Source: Cymbidium sinense (Eukaryota; Streptophyta; Magnoliopsida; Asparagales; Orchidaceae). From it: a stretch of DNA of 64,000 nt. Position 1 is the stretch's first letter, and the number at the start of each line of letters is the position of its first letter. The position numbers and the translations under genes are program-made. A model generated the notes under the pieces. The model searched no databases. It saw nothing but the letters and a program-made list of their open reading frames with translations, and had not been told where the DNA came from. This document shows, in pieces, positions 36,533 to 48,657 of the stretch. The stretch is taken from NCBI GenBank assembly GCA_021442155.1, contig CM038214.1:21043808-21107807 (forward strand), given 5' to 3'.

Positions 36533-38692
36533 TAATTAAATGAGCTCACTATATTAGATAATAAAAACTTACCTAAGTCACGAGAGCTTGGTTAATCTAG
36601 ATAACTCAATTGCCTTACTTTAAACTTTAACTTGTGTATTTTTATTGGTCTTTGGCTATGGTGTTTTTCTTTGAGCCTTTTATTGATTGTCGCTGTGCTT
36701 TCCCATATTTGGATTGCTCGTTGTTGTTCTTTTTGTGGGTTTTAGTGAACCTCATTTTCTATGAGTGCTACCTTGTTTGGTTAATGTTGTTGTTTGTTTC
36801 TACCCTTTGCCAGGTTGTCTTGGGTGTTGTTTGTTTGAAGGTTGTTGTTAATCTTCTCAATTATGTCTTAGTGTTGGCTTTTTGGTTGTTTTTTCTTTCC
36901 TTTCTTATTTTGGCTGCCATCTATTGTTTGTCTCCGATTTTGTAGCTTGAAGGTTGATGTTTTGTGGTTGTTACCTTCCTATTTTCTCTTGGTGGTGGCT
37001 ATTTGTTCTTGGGTCTGAAGAGACCTTATTTTGCTCGAGTTAGGTTCCTTTCCTCCCGGTTTGTTGATGTTGGGTTGGTGGTCCTCCCAGTTTGCTTGCC
37101 TTCCTTGGTTGTTTGCCTAGGGTGGTTACCATAAATATTTCTTGGTTATTTTGGTGGCCTCATTGTGGTTATGCTTGCTATCTATCTTTCCCTCTGAATG
37201 AGGCTTTCCTCATATTTGGGCTGGTTGCTTCCTTATCTAAGTTGGATCTTCTACTGTTGTGGTGGTGGTTGGTGGGTGTGGTGGTGGTCATTGATTGGCT
37301 GTTGGTGGGTCATTGGTTGACTGAGTTGTGTTGGTTGGTTTTAACCTCCTCGGTGGCAAATTTGGAGGGTTGTTGGTGGTTTATCTTTGGTTTGATTTCA
37401 CCGGTGGATAATTGTTGGCTATTAATTTTTCTTATTTTTTGATTGGGGCATGGTGATTGGTTTTGTAATTTTGGTTTGGTTCTTTTGGTTATGTTTTCAC
37501 CTCCTATTGTAATGGTCTTCCTCTCTTGGCTACAACCGCTTATCTTTTCTTTTTTTCTATCTCATCGCTTGGTCTATTTTCTCTCCTGAATAAATGTTAT
37601 TTGTAGGTGGCTTTATTGTCTTGTTCGCTTTTATTGGTGAGCTCTTGTAGTTTTTTTGGTCTGGTTTGTTGTCATTTTGAGTCATGTAAAGCTGTTTAAT
37701 TTGCCTTGGTTTGGTTTCTTGAATTTCTTTTCTTATGGGTATCTTCTTCTGTATTTCTCCTTGTTTCCTAATACTTGGCTCATGGTTTGTGGTGGTGGTT
37801 TCAGCTATTCTTCCTGGATGCTCTTTTATTCATTTTTTTTATCTATCTTGGTGGAGAGGTGGCTCCCCTTTTATCTCTTGCTTGTCCGCTTGGGTTATCC
37901 TCTGTTGGATTGGATTTGTGGCTGTTGTTGGTGTTAGTTGTCCCCTCTATTTGGGTATTAGTTTGCTGATGCTTTGGAGATAATCAAGGGATGGTTCCTT
38001 GGCTTTGGGCCTATCTTTTCTGGACTGTGTTGTTATCCCTATTAATGATGTTGGCCCTTTTTGGTATTTCTCCTCCATTTTGGTGTTGGCTTTGGTGGTT
38101 TTCCTGATGTATTGCTGTTGTGCCTGATGGATGGCTATTAGTATGGGCTTGGTTCTTTGGCTTTATGCTAGGATGTTCTCTTTCAGTTGGAAGACTTTGC
38201 AACTTTGATTGATGATGATCTCGGATGACTACCTAGATGAGGTTTGTCGCTATGAGCCTTGATGTTTCCTCTTTCTTTTTTTTGGTAGCATTATATGTAA
38301 TTGTAACCCTTCATCTAAAGTTTGGATGCTTACATATAGTGTTGCTCCTTAAGATGATTATGATGAGCTTGATCATTTCTTTACTTTGCTCTTTCTCTTG
38401 CTACTTCTCTTTATGCCTACTTAATTGTACTCATCCTTTCCTTAGTATGTTGCAAATTTCTTTTATAGGTTGGCTAGCAGTGTGGATTTTCGTTATCAAA
38501 GAAATCAAGTGGATATTGCTAATATGGATTCTACTATGTCTAATTTAGTTTTTCAATTGCTTCTCTTTATTTAATATTGGGGATTCATCTCTTTAGGTTT
38601 TATTGTAGCTCTTCGAGCATTAGCTTAGAGATTTATCCCTTTAAGGACTTTGTTCTCCTTATTTTGTGGCAATACAATTCTCTAATTTTCTC
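36533..38692 (+). other. LINE copy 2 3' UTR
   Basis: T/G-rich 2.1 kb giving only hydrophobic chance ORFs on the plus strand. The last 420 bp match copy 1 (GTAATTGTAACCCTTC, TGCTTACATATAGTGTTGCT, CCCTTTAAGGACTTTGT). The middle is diverged. Confidence 0.72.
38287..38343 (+). other. Conserved stem-loop in LINE 3' UTR (copy 2)
   Basis: CATTATATGTAA (38,289-38,300) pairs with TTACATATAGTG (38,330-38,341). The one difference from copy 1 in the left arm leaves a G-T pair, so the 12-bp stem is kept. The loop is 29 nt in both copies. Confidence 0.6.
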
Positions 38693-38701
38693 AAAAAAAA
38701 A

Positions 38702-39378
38702 CCCTAAACCTTAACCCAAAACCCTAAACCCTACACCCTAAACTTAAACTTAAACCCTAAACCAAAAACCTAAACCCTAAACCCTAAACTCTAAACACTA
38801 AAAACCCTAAACCCTAAATCTTAAACCCTAAACCATAAAACCCTAAACCATAAACCCTAAACCCTAAACCATAAAACCTAGACCTAAATAAAAAAATAAA
38901 ATAAAATAAAATAAAAACCTAAACTAAAACTTAAACCCTAAACCCTCCCTAAACATCAAATCCTAGAACCCTAAACCTTAAACCCTAAACCCTAAACCCT
39001 AAAACCCTATACCCTATACCCTAAAACCCTATACCCTAAACCCTAAACCCTAAATCCTAAAACATATAACCCTAACTCCAAACCCTAAACTCTAAATGCT
39101 ATAAACCTAAACCCCTAAATGTCAACTAAATAAAACCTTAAAATAAAATAAATAAAAAAACCTAAACCTAAATAAAATAAAAAAATAAAATAAAATAAAA
39201 ACCTAAACTAAATCCCAAACCTAAAAATAAAATAAATAAAAACTAAACTAAAATAAAATAAATAAAAATGTTAACTAAACTGAAAATTAAAATAAGCCTA
39301 AAAATAAAAAACCTAAATAAAATAAAAACTAAACTTTAAATAAAAATAAAATAAACCTAAAAAATAAAATAAAAAAAT
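38702..39378 (+). repeat. Degenerate telomere-like array, block D
   Basis: Near-canonical CCCTAAA from the LINE poly(A) to about 39,125, with a short A-rich insert near 38,885-38,930, then A-rich AAATAAA/CCTAAACC to the start of a GRP 3' UTR fragment. Confidence 0.88.
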
Positions 39379-39577
39379 GATCTGATCTCCTGCTTATGGA
39401 ATTATGTCATTATAGTAGAGACAATTCCAGTTATCTATGGTTTTTGATTTACTCTATGTGTGCTCATTTTTTATCTATGTTGTCATTTGTGTCTAAGAAA
39501 ACTTAGTGCATTACTTGGTTGTTGAAATCAAAAATAAGAAATGTTGGATATGAATTTGTTCTCTATTTTAAAAAAAC
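39379..39577 (+). pseudogene. GRP 3' UTR fragment, copy 3
   Basis: Begins at GATCTGATC (the stop-proximal part of other copies), then CTTATGGAATTATGTC, ATAGTAGAGACA, TTATCTATGG, GTGTGCTCATTTTTTATC, TGTGTCTAAGAAAACTTAGT and TTACTTGGTTGTTGAAATC, to a poly(A) run at 39,569-39,577. All coding sequence is missing. It lies between A-rich and near-canonical telomere-like repeats. Confidence 0.82.
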
Positions 39578-40645
39578 CAAAAACACTAAACTCTAAACTA
39601 AAACCTAAACCCTAAACCTAAACCCTAAACCCGAAAAACCCTAAACCCTAAACCCTAAACCTTAAACCCTAAATTGTATACTCTAAATTGTAAACCCTAA
39701 ACCCTAAACCCTAGACAAAAAACCCTTTACCCTAAAGCCAATACCCTAAACCTTAAACCCTAAACCCCAAACTCTAAACCCTAAACTCTAAAATAGCAAA
39801 AAATCTAAACCTAAACTAAATAAAACTTAAAAGTAAAATAAATAAATATACATAAACCAAAATGAAATAAAAAGATAAAATAAAATAAAATTATAAACTA
39901 AAACCTAAACTTAAACCTAAGTCTAAACCTAAAAGAAAATAAACCTAAACCTAAAATAAAAAATAAAATAAAATAAAATAAAATAAAAACTATATAAAAA
40001 TCTAAAGCAAAAAATAAACTTAAAAGTAAACTAAACTTAAAACTAAACTCTAAATCCTAAACCATTAATCCTTAAGCATAAACCCTAAACTCTAAACCCT
40101 AAACCCTAAACCTACAACCCTAAACCCCAAACCTAAAAAACCCTCAACCTTAAACCCTAAAACCTAAAACTCAAAACCCTAAACCCTAAAACCCTAAACC
40201 CTAAAATATAAACCTTAAACCCTAAACTAAAACCCTAAACCCTAAACCCTAAACCCTAAATCATAAACCTAAACCCTAAACCCAAAACATTAAACCATAA
40301 AATAACCCTAAACCATAAAACCCTAAACCCTAAACCCTAAACCCTAAAACCAAATCCTAAACCCTAAACCCTAAACCCTAAACCCTGAAACCCTAAACCT
40401 TAAACCCTAAACCATAAACCTAAACCCTAAACTAACCCTAAAGCCTAAATAATAAACTCTAAACCCTAAACCCTAAACCCTAAACCCTAAAAGCATAAAC
40501 CCTAAAACCCTATACCCTAAAAAATAACCCTAAACCCTAAAACCTAAACCCAAAACCCTAAACCAATACTTAAAGTAACTAAATAAATTAAAAAATAAAC
40601 CTAAACCCTAAAACCTAACAAACCTAAACCTAAACCTAAACTCTA
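39578..40645 (+). repeat. Degenerate telomere-like array, block E
   Basis: Near-canonical to 39,790, A-rich to 40,040, then the longest near-canonical stretch of the window (40,040-40,560), several parts with four or more perfect CCCTAAA in tandem (for example 40,226-40,262 and 40,317-40,348). The last ~80 bp (TTAAAGTAACTAAATAAATT, then AAAATAAACCTAAACC) recur upstream of the GRP copies at 48,657 and 51,150 on the other strand. Confidence 0.9.
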
Positions 40646-41092
40646 AGAATGGTCAAAACCCTGACGGTAGGAACATCACCACAACCATGCTCGCCTAGAT
40701 CTCAAGAAAAGGCGATGAGTTAGTATGGTGGATCTAGAGGTGCTGGATATGTATCATGATGGTCAGGTGGTGGCGGAAGTGAGAGGAGATGGAGGTCACA
40801 GCCAGGTGGTGGTGGTGGAGGGAGAGATCGAGGATATGATGGTGGATCTTGCTACTTGAGAGGCCGTGGGTGATTAATGGGAACCGGAGAAATTGAAGAA
40901 TGATCTGATCACTTATGGAACTATGTCTTTACGAGAGACATTTTAGTTATCTAAGGTTTTGACTCTATGTGTGCTCATTTTTTTGTCTATGTGTCTCTTG
41001 TGTCTTAGAAAAATTGGTGTGTTACTTGGTTGAAGAAATTAAAAAGAAGAAATGTTGAATCTGAATTTGTTCTCTATTAAAGAAAAAATCAA
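40646..41092 (+). pseudogene. GRP7-like retro-fragment, copy 4
   Basis: Starts at the common breakpoint. The frame from 40,648 gives N-G-Q-N-P-D-G-R-N-I-T (RRM end) before a stop. The glycine tail then continues in other frames (GSRGAGY, SGGGGSE, PGGGGGGRDRGYDGGS, RGRG). The 3' UTR matches the other copies and ends in an A-rich tail (41,079-41,088), followed by TCAAAAACCCTAAACC. At least two frameshifts. No function expected. Confidence 0.8.
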
Positions 41093-41159
41093 AAACCCTA
41101 AACCATAGTCTTAAACCTGAACCCTAAACCTAGAACCTAAACCCTAAACCCTAAAAGCC
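41093..41159 (+). repeat. Short CCCTAAA spacer before LTR fragment X3
   Basis: About nine imperfect heptamers, ending CCCTAAAAGCC just before the TGACCTCA tip of an LTR fragment. Confidence 0.85.
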
Positions 41160-41164
41160 ATTAT

Positions 41165-42450
41165 TGACCTCACTTTTGGAGTGAGTTCTAAACCTCTTCT
41201 TCTTTGACCAGGGAGTCTTCTAAATGCTAAAACTTCCTTAGTCATAAGACACTTCTAGCAATTAGGTGAACACTTAACCTAAGCTTAAAGACTAAGAAAG
41301 GTTAACCATAGGATTAGGCTATTCCATAGGGATTAAGGAGACTCACCTACTCTATAGTCTAAATTTGACCTATGTTCACCTTCTCAAACAAAATCTCAAA
41401 TTCAATACAAATATCAAAATCCAAATCAATTGATTGAAGCCCATTATCGAATCTAAAATCAAAATCCTTCCTAAACCCTATGATTTATCTTATGGACTTA
41501 GCCTTAGCCAAATCCAAATCAATCCAAATTCAATTGATTTTCTCAAAGATCAACTCAACCCTTCAATCAATTTATCAAATTCAAACTCAAACTCAACTTC
41601 AAATCATAATCAAAACCTAAATCCAAATCAAATCAAATCCAAATCCAAACCCTTAAGGCAATTTCATGGACTTAGCCAAATCTCATCCAATCGAACCTAA
41701 CTCAATTGATTTTCTCATTAAATTAATTAATCCTTAAATCATCACTTCAAGCCATACCAAAATCTACAATCAAATCAATCAAGCCTAGGTAAAACCTAAT
41801 CTAACCCATTTGACCCAAAATATTCAAATAAGCTCCAAATCACCTAAGTCCAAATAAAATAAAATTAAATCAAAATTAAAAAAAATTAAATTGAATCAAA
41901 AACATGAAAATAATGCATAAACACAAACAGACTAAAAAATAAATCATGATGGGCAAAAAATAACAAATAGGTCATTTGACCTATAGCTGACCCACGTGGG
42001 CTCCACTAAGTCAAAAGTTAACAAATTAAAATTTGATCAAATTGAGTCACCCAAGACACAAAATCATCAAATGAACATATTTGAGAATAAAACTAAACAA
42101 ATCTAAATTTAATGAAGATCCAAATGGGTTGATTTGGCCACCTAACCCAAATGGGTCCTATTAAATCTAAATTCAAATTAAATTGAAAATTAATTTAAAT
42201 TAAACAACCAAAATCATTTAAAATTTATAATTAGATAAAATTTAGCAACCATTGGGTTTAATTTAATAAATTTGATCATTTAACTCAATAAGTCCAATGT
42301 GGCCCATTAAGCCTAATTTTATCAAAATGGGCTTAAATCTAAATCTACATCAAATCAAGTGAGATCAATAACTCCAAATCATCTTAAACACTTAATCAAA
42401 CATGAGTGTAACCCAACCACACCATAATTGAATCAAAATGATCATTTGAA
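41165..42450 (+). mobile_element. LTR fragment X3, plus orientation, tip intact
   Basis: Begins TGACCTCACTTTTGG, the same tip as the minus strand at 56,600 and 35,309. It continues through the shared TTAACCATAGGATTAG-type segment (41,300-41,320), then CAAATCAAAT/CCAAATCAAT-rich sequence (complement of the TTTGATTTG zone) and scattered TTTGACC and TGACCCA words. Homology fades at about 42,450. The only long open frame (41,434-41,700) is Asn/Ser/Pro-rich low complexity and not a gene. Confidence 0.6.
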
Positions 42451-42820
42451 TCAATTCAATAACTAAAATAAAAAATATAATTAGCAAGCTAATCAAACTA
42501 TAAAAATTAAAAATAAATCATATACCTAAACAAAAAATAATAATAATCAACTATATCATTGCATAATTAAAATAGAAATATAATTAAATTTGAACATCAA
42601 ATATAAATTTAACTAAAATTATATCAAAATAATTAACTAATAAATAAATAATAAATATACAATTTGAATAATCATTAATTATAGTATATATAATTTATAA
42701 ACTTCATTTAAATTAAAACTACAATATCAAAATTATTAAATATTGTTAAGATTTATAAATAAAAAAGAATAAGTCTAAAAATAATTATAACAAAAAAATA
42801 CCATCCATACGAACAAAGAG

Positions 42821-42945
<125 letters not shown>

Positions 42946-43191
42946 TATCAAGCATGTATGCTATCATTCTCATGCTACATTTATCTCATTAAAAAAAATA
43001 AAATAAAATAATAAATTTGGACATCACTCTTTTATTAAAGCTAGCAAAAGCATGAAGTCTTTTTTTATTTCATGTGAATCTCTAATAAATTTTTTTATTT
43101 TCTATTCAAATGAAATTCTACTCTCCACCTTTAAAAAATAAAATAAAATAAAATATCTTATCTTACCAGCTTGGAGCACGTGAGCCATCCC

Positions 43192-43195
<4 letters not shown>

Positions 43196-43231
<36 letters not shown>
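43196..43231. repeat. (CT)n microsatellite
   Basis: About 18 CT dinucleotides. Confidence 0.97.
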
Positions 43232-43239
<8 letters not shown>

Positions 43240-45446
43240 GCCTCCCATCCTTGACTAAAAAAATAACTGAGACTCCTTTCCATGTTTCTACTACCAAATA
43301 CCATCTCCTCCTCTATTTTGTCCCCATGAACTGACTGAACAAGAGAGAAAGCGATTTTTTCCCTTATGTACAAAGCCTCGCATCCTCACCATTTTTTTAA
43401 GAGAAGCGACCTCTCTCATCTTCCCTCATGAAAGAGTAGTCAAAGCCATCCTTGTGTCTCATTTCATCTAATCGAAGGCTAGCCACATGGGATTCGAGTC
43501 CCTTTATATGTTTGTCTTCACCCTCCATATCAGCTACATGCAAGTAGCATCTCATCCTCTTACTAGTTTGATTCTTCCTCCCCTCTGATCAAATCGAAGG
43601 CTAGCCGTACACCTCCCTCTCTTTTCCTTGTGCGAGCATACCAAGCCAGAGACTCATGCCCAAAACTCTTATCCATAAACAAGCTTCATCCCCGAGCCCA
43701 CAAGTCGAGAGGCACTATAACCTGTGAGAATATTCATCACTCCAACTCAATGCAAAATCCAGTCCACTTTAAACTCTTTATGGTTGTAGGCATTCTTCTC
43801 ATTCCTCTCATTTTTGGTTCAATAGTATCATGGTACAACATTGAGCCTCTCTCCTCTCGCTCTCTTCATCTACTAGATAGCCAACACTTGATCTTCTCCA
43901 CATTTCCTTACAAAATTCTACCAACTTTAATCTCCTTATATGTTGAACCTCTTTTCCTTGTTCGAGCTTGCATTCCACTACCTCCTATTCTCCATCCAGG
44001 TTTTCCCTTATTGGCCTACATTTGAACTACTATTCTCTACACAACCCAAGCGCATGTAAGGATCCTCCAGCTTGCTTCTAACTTTTTTGTCCATGGGAAT
44101 GACGAAGCTCTAACAAGCTGTGATCGTGAGTGAGCTTAGAGGCAAGCCTAGAAAAATCTGACAAATCTCCCTCATGTCTTACGTAAGCTATTCAAATTGA
44201 CCAATTTAGCCAACACTATATTCAATCAATGAGGAAGCATTTAAAGTGAACCATATGAGCTAAGAAAAGGAATGCTAGCTGAAGTATTGATCCAACCCAA
44301 CAAGCATCTCAATAGGGCTTCATTTCTTCTAAATGAAGCCACCTATTAGTCAGAATCCACCGAACATTAGCTCCTATGAGGTATAATTCTTAAACGCTTA
44401 GAAAGCCTTAGGGATCTTATGTTTGATGTGTTGAATGCAGCATTAGGATCCAACCTTTAGAACCTGCACTTTACTTTTAATCCTTTTGGAAAGAGTTTAG
44501 ACACAAGAGCAAAACTATTTATTTTATGTGTTTGAAATTAATAGTTTTGATTATAATGGTGTAGTGATTTGATTCCACCTATGCCATGATTAACTCGTGG
44601 GTCATTTGATTTTTGATCGAATGATCACGATTAATCCACCTTATTTTACTTATTATTAAATTCAATCAGATCTTATAAAAGGAGTTAATCAACCTTTAGA
44701 ATTCCAATCAAAACAAAAAAAAAGAAATAATATGTGATCAAACAAAATAAAAAAGGGTGCAAATTAAATTATCATAAAATCTAAGTAAAACATAGTATAA
44801 AAAGAGAAAAAAATTAACTAAACCAATAGTATTATAAATATTATAATCGAATATAAAAATTTGTTTGAACATAATTTTTGAAAGTCAATTATAAAATCAA
44901 TTTAATCTCTAATTTTCATATGTTGATTCTAAAATCAAAAAGAAAATTTAGTTATGTGACATATCCTTAATTATAATAACTCAACTATTACAATTAAGCT
45001 TTATTTGATTAGTTATTCATATAAAATTTTGGAGGAATTCATAACTAATTCAAATCACATATTAATATATATATATATATATAAACTCACATCCCTTAGG
45101 ACATAGACAATTAAAGTCAAGAAAAAAGAGAGCAAACTTGTGTAATTCATAATTCTAAATATCGTAATCAAATCAAATGAACATAAAATTAAATATAAAC
45201 TCTAAAGTTATTAAATCATATCCAATTACTCCAAATTCTAATCAATATCAAAATAAGTTAAACAAAGATAAAATCCAAATAAAAAAACTTATTGAACTAA
45301 GATAAGAGAATAATCATTAAGCTAAAGAGATAATCATTTATATAAACTAAATAGCTAAATTTAATAAGGTAAACCCTTAATTGGAATTCAAATAAAAGAA
45401 CACATTAAAATTTAAAATAAATCAAAAGTAAATTAAAAATACATTC

Positions 45447-45546
45447 NNNNNNNNNNNNNNNNNNNNNNNNNNNNNNNNNNNNNNNNNNNNNNNNNNNNNN
45501 NNNNNNNNNNNNNNNNNNNNNNNNNNNNNNNNNNNNNNNNNNNNNN
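45447..45546. other. Assembly gap, 100 N
   Basis: Exactly 100 undetermined bases, the usual placeholder for a scaffold join of unknown size. Telomere-like arrays are CCCTAAA-oriented to the left and TTTAGGG-oriented to the right. Confidence 0.99.
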
Positions 45547-46365
45547 TTGGGCTCAGTGGTCAGCCCAGGATCTAGGGCTCATGCCTCTCAGTGGCTCAGG
45601 ATCTCACAGGTCAGCCGCACGCGTGTCAGTGGCTGCGGTCAGTGCTCAGGCCCAGTGGCCTAGGCCTGGCCTAGTGTCCAGAACCTTTAGACTCCAGTGG
45701 CCTAGAGCCTCCGGGCTCACCTGCCCAGCTCAGTGGCCTGCAAGCCCAGCCGTGCCACTTTTAGTATTCTCAAAGCAACAAGCAAACCCAAGAGGCTTGA
45801 GCCTCACTTAATCCATCCAAATTTTACTTCATCTATCTTAGCTTTATCTTTAACTAATTTATCTTTATCTTTACACTCAGGCTCAGGCCTTGGCCTTTGG
45901 CTCTCTTTCATTTTACATTTTATTTATCTTATTTTATCTTTGTTTTATTTAAGCCTCTTTTATTTATCTTTATTTTTCTTATTTTATTTGGCTCAGCTTG
46001 TGCTTTATCTTTAGCTTCAGTGCTTCATTTATTTTATTCATTTTAGTTTTAGCCTTTTATCTTTAATCTCATTTTAGATTGTTGCCTAGGCTTTAAATTT
46101 GAGGTTTTATGTTTTCTTTTATCTTCATTCCTTTGGCTCAGATCTTTTATTTATTTTATTTTATATTTATAATCCAGGTTTGTCTTTGCTTTTGTGGCTA
46201 GGTCACTTGAGAGCTTGTGGCTCAGGTTTGGCCTACCTTGTGGCTTTAGAGAGCAGGGCAGGGTCTGTGGCCTAGGGCCTAGGGCTCTGTGTGGCTCAGA
46301 TTCCAGATTTAGGGCTCAGCCTAGCTTAGGGCTGTGGCCTAGGCCTTTTAGCTTAGTGGCCTTAG
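45547..46365 (-). repeat. Aberrant GC-rich version of the telomere-like unit
   Basis: Words such as GGCTCAGG, GGCCTAGG, AGTGGCC, TTTATCTT and TAGGGCTC replace TTTAGGG/TTTAGTTT. The layout still follows the array. AAGCAAACCCAAGAGGC at about 45,782-45,798 matches the landmark AAGCAAACCCAGAGG at about 47,393-47,407, and a T-rich zone with TTTATTTTAT follows, as expected for the reverse-oriented unit. Open frames here have no family signature. This is either a strongly diverged unit or miscalled sequence beside the gap. Confidence 0.5.
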
Positions 46366-46847
46366 GATTTTTGGTTTTTTTAATAGAGAATAAATTCATA
46401 TTCAACATTTCTTCTTTTTGATTTCATCAACCAAGTAACATACCATGTTCTCTAAGACATAAGTTTACGAGATACATAAAAATGAGCATGCATGTGAAAG
46501 CAAATCAAAAACTCTAGATAACTAAAATCGTCTCTACTGTAAAGACTTTGTTCCATAAGCAGTAGATCAGATTGGTCGGTCTTCAATTTCTCTACTTCCT
46601 ATCAAAACCACCCCGCCCTCTTGAGTAGTGGGATCCGCCATCATAACCCTGATCTATCACCCTGACACCACCACAGCTGTAACCTCACTCGCTCCACCCA
46701 CCTCCATAACCACCACTACTCTGACCACCAATTCCATATGCACCAAAGACCTGCATCCCCACCACCACTGCGGATAACCGCTTCGCCTTCACTACGTGAT
46801 CTAGACTTTCGGTAGTAGTATGTTCTCGCCAAGGTTCTCCATTCTTA
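46366..46847 (-). pseudogene. GRP7-like retro-fragment, copy 5
   Basis: On the minus strand it starts at AAGAATGG (46,847), runs through a degraded RRM end and a glycine tail (words equivalent to GGQSSGGYGG, DQGYDGGSHYSRGRGGFD), a TGA/TAG-ended tail, and the 3' UTR with ATAAGTTTACGAG and CCAAGTAAC words on the plus strand. It ends in a poly(T)/poly(A) run at about 46,374-46,383. Several substitutions and shifts. It is flanked by TTTAGGG-type repeats on both sides. Confidence 0.78.
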
Positions 46848-48229
46848 GGTTGTATTTTAGTTTTATGGTTTAGGTTAAATTTTTTAATTTATTTTTTTGG
46901 TTTAGGTTTAGGTGTCATTATGGTTTAGAGTTTAAGGGTTTAGCATTTAGGGTTTATGGTTTAGGGTTTACTTTTATGGTTTATGCTTAGAGTTTACTAG
47001 TTAGTGGTGAGGATTTAGTGGCCCAGGTGTTGTGGCCTGTGGTGTTTGTTTTTTAGGCACAAAGTAGGGTTTATGGCCTAGGGTAGAATCTGAGTAGGGT
47101 CAGGGCCCAGGGTTAATTTAGGTTTTATTTAGTATTTTATTTAGTTTTATTTTTATTTTATTTTATCTTTAGTTTAGGTTAGCCTGGTTTTATTTTATTT
47201 TATTTTATTTTGGATCAGCCATATTTATTTTATTTTAGGTTTTATTTAGTCAGATTTTGTTTTTTGTGGTAGGGTTTGGCCTCTGAAGTGTCTGCCTGGG
47301 GATTTTGGGATCAGGATTGTAGAGTCTTGGGCCTGTTTTGGGCTCAGGCCTGTTTAGGCTTTTAGGGTTTAGGGTTATTGGTCTTTTAAATAAAGCAAAC
47401 CCAGAGGTTTAGTTTATTTAGTTTATTATTTTATTTTAGTTTTTTATTTTATTTTTTTCTTAGTTTAATTTTTTATTTTTTTTTATTTTTTATTTTAGGT
47501 TTAGGTTTAGATTTAGGTTTATTTTCTTGGTTAGTTTTATTTTTAGTTTAGGTTTTATTTTTATTTTATGTTTAGTTTTAGTTTTATTTTATTTTAATTA
47601 TTTGTTTAGGTCTTAGGTTTTTTATTTTGGGTTTATTTTATGTTTTATTTTTTAGTTTAGGTTTAAGTTTATTTTAGTTTATTTTCTTTATTTAGTTTTA
47701 GGTTAAGGTTTAGGTGTAGCTTATTTTAGGTTTAGGTTTAGGTATTATTTATTTCATTTAGTTTATTTTAGTTTGCTTTAGGTTTATTTTATTTTAGTTT
47801 AGTGTTTTTTTTTTTACTCTAGCATTTAAGTTTTATTTAATTTTATTTTTAGGTTTAGTTTCTATTTTAGTTAGTTTCATTTATTTATTTAGTTTAGTTT
47901 TTTATTTATTTTATTTTAGTTTAATTTTTATTTTTATTTTATTTTATTTTTTAGGTTTAGGTTTAGGTTTTAGTTTATATTTTGATTTTATTTTATTTTG
48001 GTTTAGGTTTGTTTATTTTATTTTTTAGATTTTATTTAGTTTAGGTTTTTTAGCTTTTTTGTGGTTTGGTTTAGGGTTTAGGGTTTAGTTTAGGGTTTAG
48101 GGTTTGAGGTTAAGTGTTTAGGGTTTGTGGTTTAGGTTTTAGGGTTTGGGTTTAAGGTTTAGGGTTTAGGGTTTAGTGTTTAGCATTTAGGTTTTATGTT
48201 TAGTCTGTGTTTTAGTTTAGGGTTTAGGG
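46848..48229 (-). repeat. Degenerate telomere-like array (TTTAGGG orientation), block F
   Basis: Near-canonical TTTAGGG/TTTATGG to about 47,380, partly replaced by GGCCTAGG/GGCTCAGG words at 47,000-47,350. Then landmark 47,380-47,410 (TAAAGCAAACCCAGAGG), T-rich TTTATTTTAG/GGTTTAGG to about 48,060, and near-canonical TTTAGGG to the next GRP poly(A). Confidence 0.85.
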
Positions 48230-48657
48230 TTTTTTGTAATTTTTTTAACAAAACATAAAGATTCAACATCTCTTCTTTTCGATTTAAATCACCCAAGTAA
48301 CACACCAAGTTTTCTAAGACACAGGTGGTGACATAGATAAAAAATGAGCACACATAGAGAAAATCAAAAGTTCTAGATAACTAGAACGCCTATGAAGACA
48401 CAGCCCATAAGCACCAAATCGAATGACCATTCTTGATTTCTTGGTTCTCAATGAACCACCTCGACCTATTTAGTAGTGAAATCCATCATCATATCCCTGA
48501 TCTCTCCCTTCACAACCACCACTTTCGTAACCTCCATCGCTCCTCCTGCCTCCATAACTACCACTAATCTAACCATGACCTCCATATCCACCAGCCAGAT
48601 CAAGACTTAGCCTGGTTGACAGCGATGTTCCAGCCGTCATGGTTTTTCCTATTCTTA
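48230..48657 (-). pseudogene. GRP7-like retro-fragment, copy 6
   Basis: The minus-strand frame from 48,655 reads N-R-K-N-H-D-G-W-N-I-A-V-N-Q-A-K-S-stop, a clear decayed RRM end (NGQNxDGRNITVNQAQS). It is followed by a glycine tail with stops and by the common 3' UTR, ending in the poly(A) run (poly(T) on the plus strand at 48,230-48,247). The upstream flank on its strand carries TTAGTTACTTTAGG-type sequence shared with copies 4 and 7. Confidence 0.8.

Larger units (their letters stand above)
35310..38701 (+). mobile_element. LINE copy 2, 3' half, poly(A) joined to CCCTAAA
   Basis: Homologous to LINE copy 1 from about 12,160 onward: CTTCTTTTGGCAAGACAATTG at 35,330-35,350 matches 12,168-12,190. 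The upstream part is cut by the LTR tip of Tat element 1. It has zf-RVT and RNase H regions, a ~2.1 kb T-rich 3' UTR, and a poly(A) run at 38,693-38,701 directly followed by CCCTAAACC. Divergence from copy 1 is substantial, with different stops and indels. Confidence 0.88.

Noticed and set aside
41434..41700. Asn/Ser/Pro-rich 88-codon frame
   Set aside because: Low-complexity CAAATCC/CAAATCAA repeat of the LTR zone. The same zone in the other LTR copies is not open in this frame.
43630..44025. 131-codon ATG frame with a hydrophobic segment
   Set aside because: No family signature, no paralogue in the window, and AT-rich decayed repeat surroundings. A chance frame is more likely than a gene, though I cannot exclude a small unknown gene.
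45581..46421. Three overlapping frames rich in Ser/Pro/Leu next to the gap
   Set aside because: They follow the aberrant GGCTCAGG/GGCCTAGG words of a telomere-like unit and have no recognisable domain.
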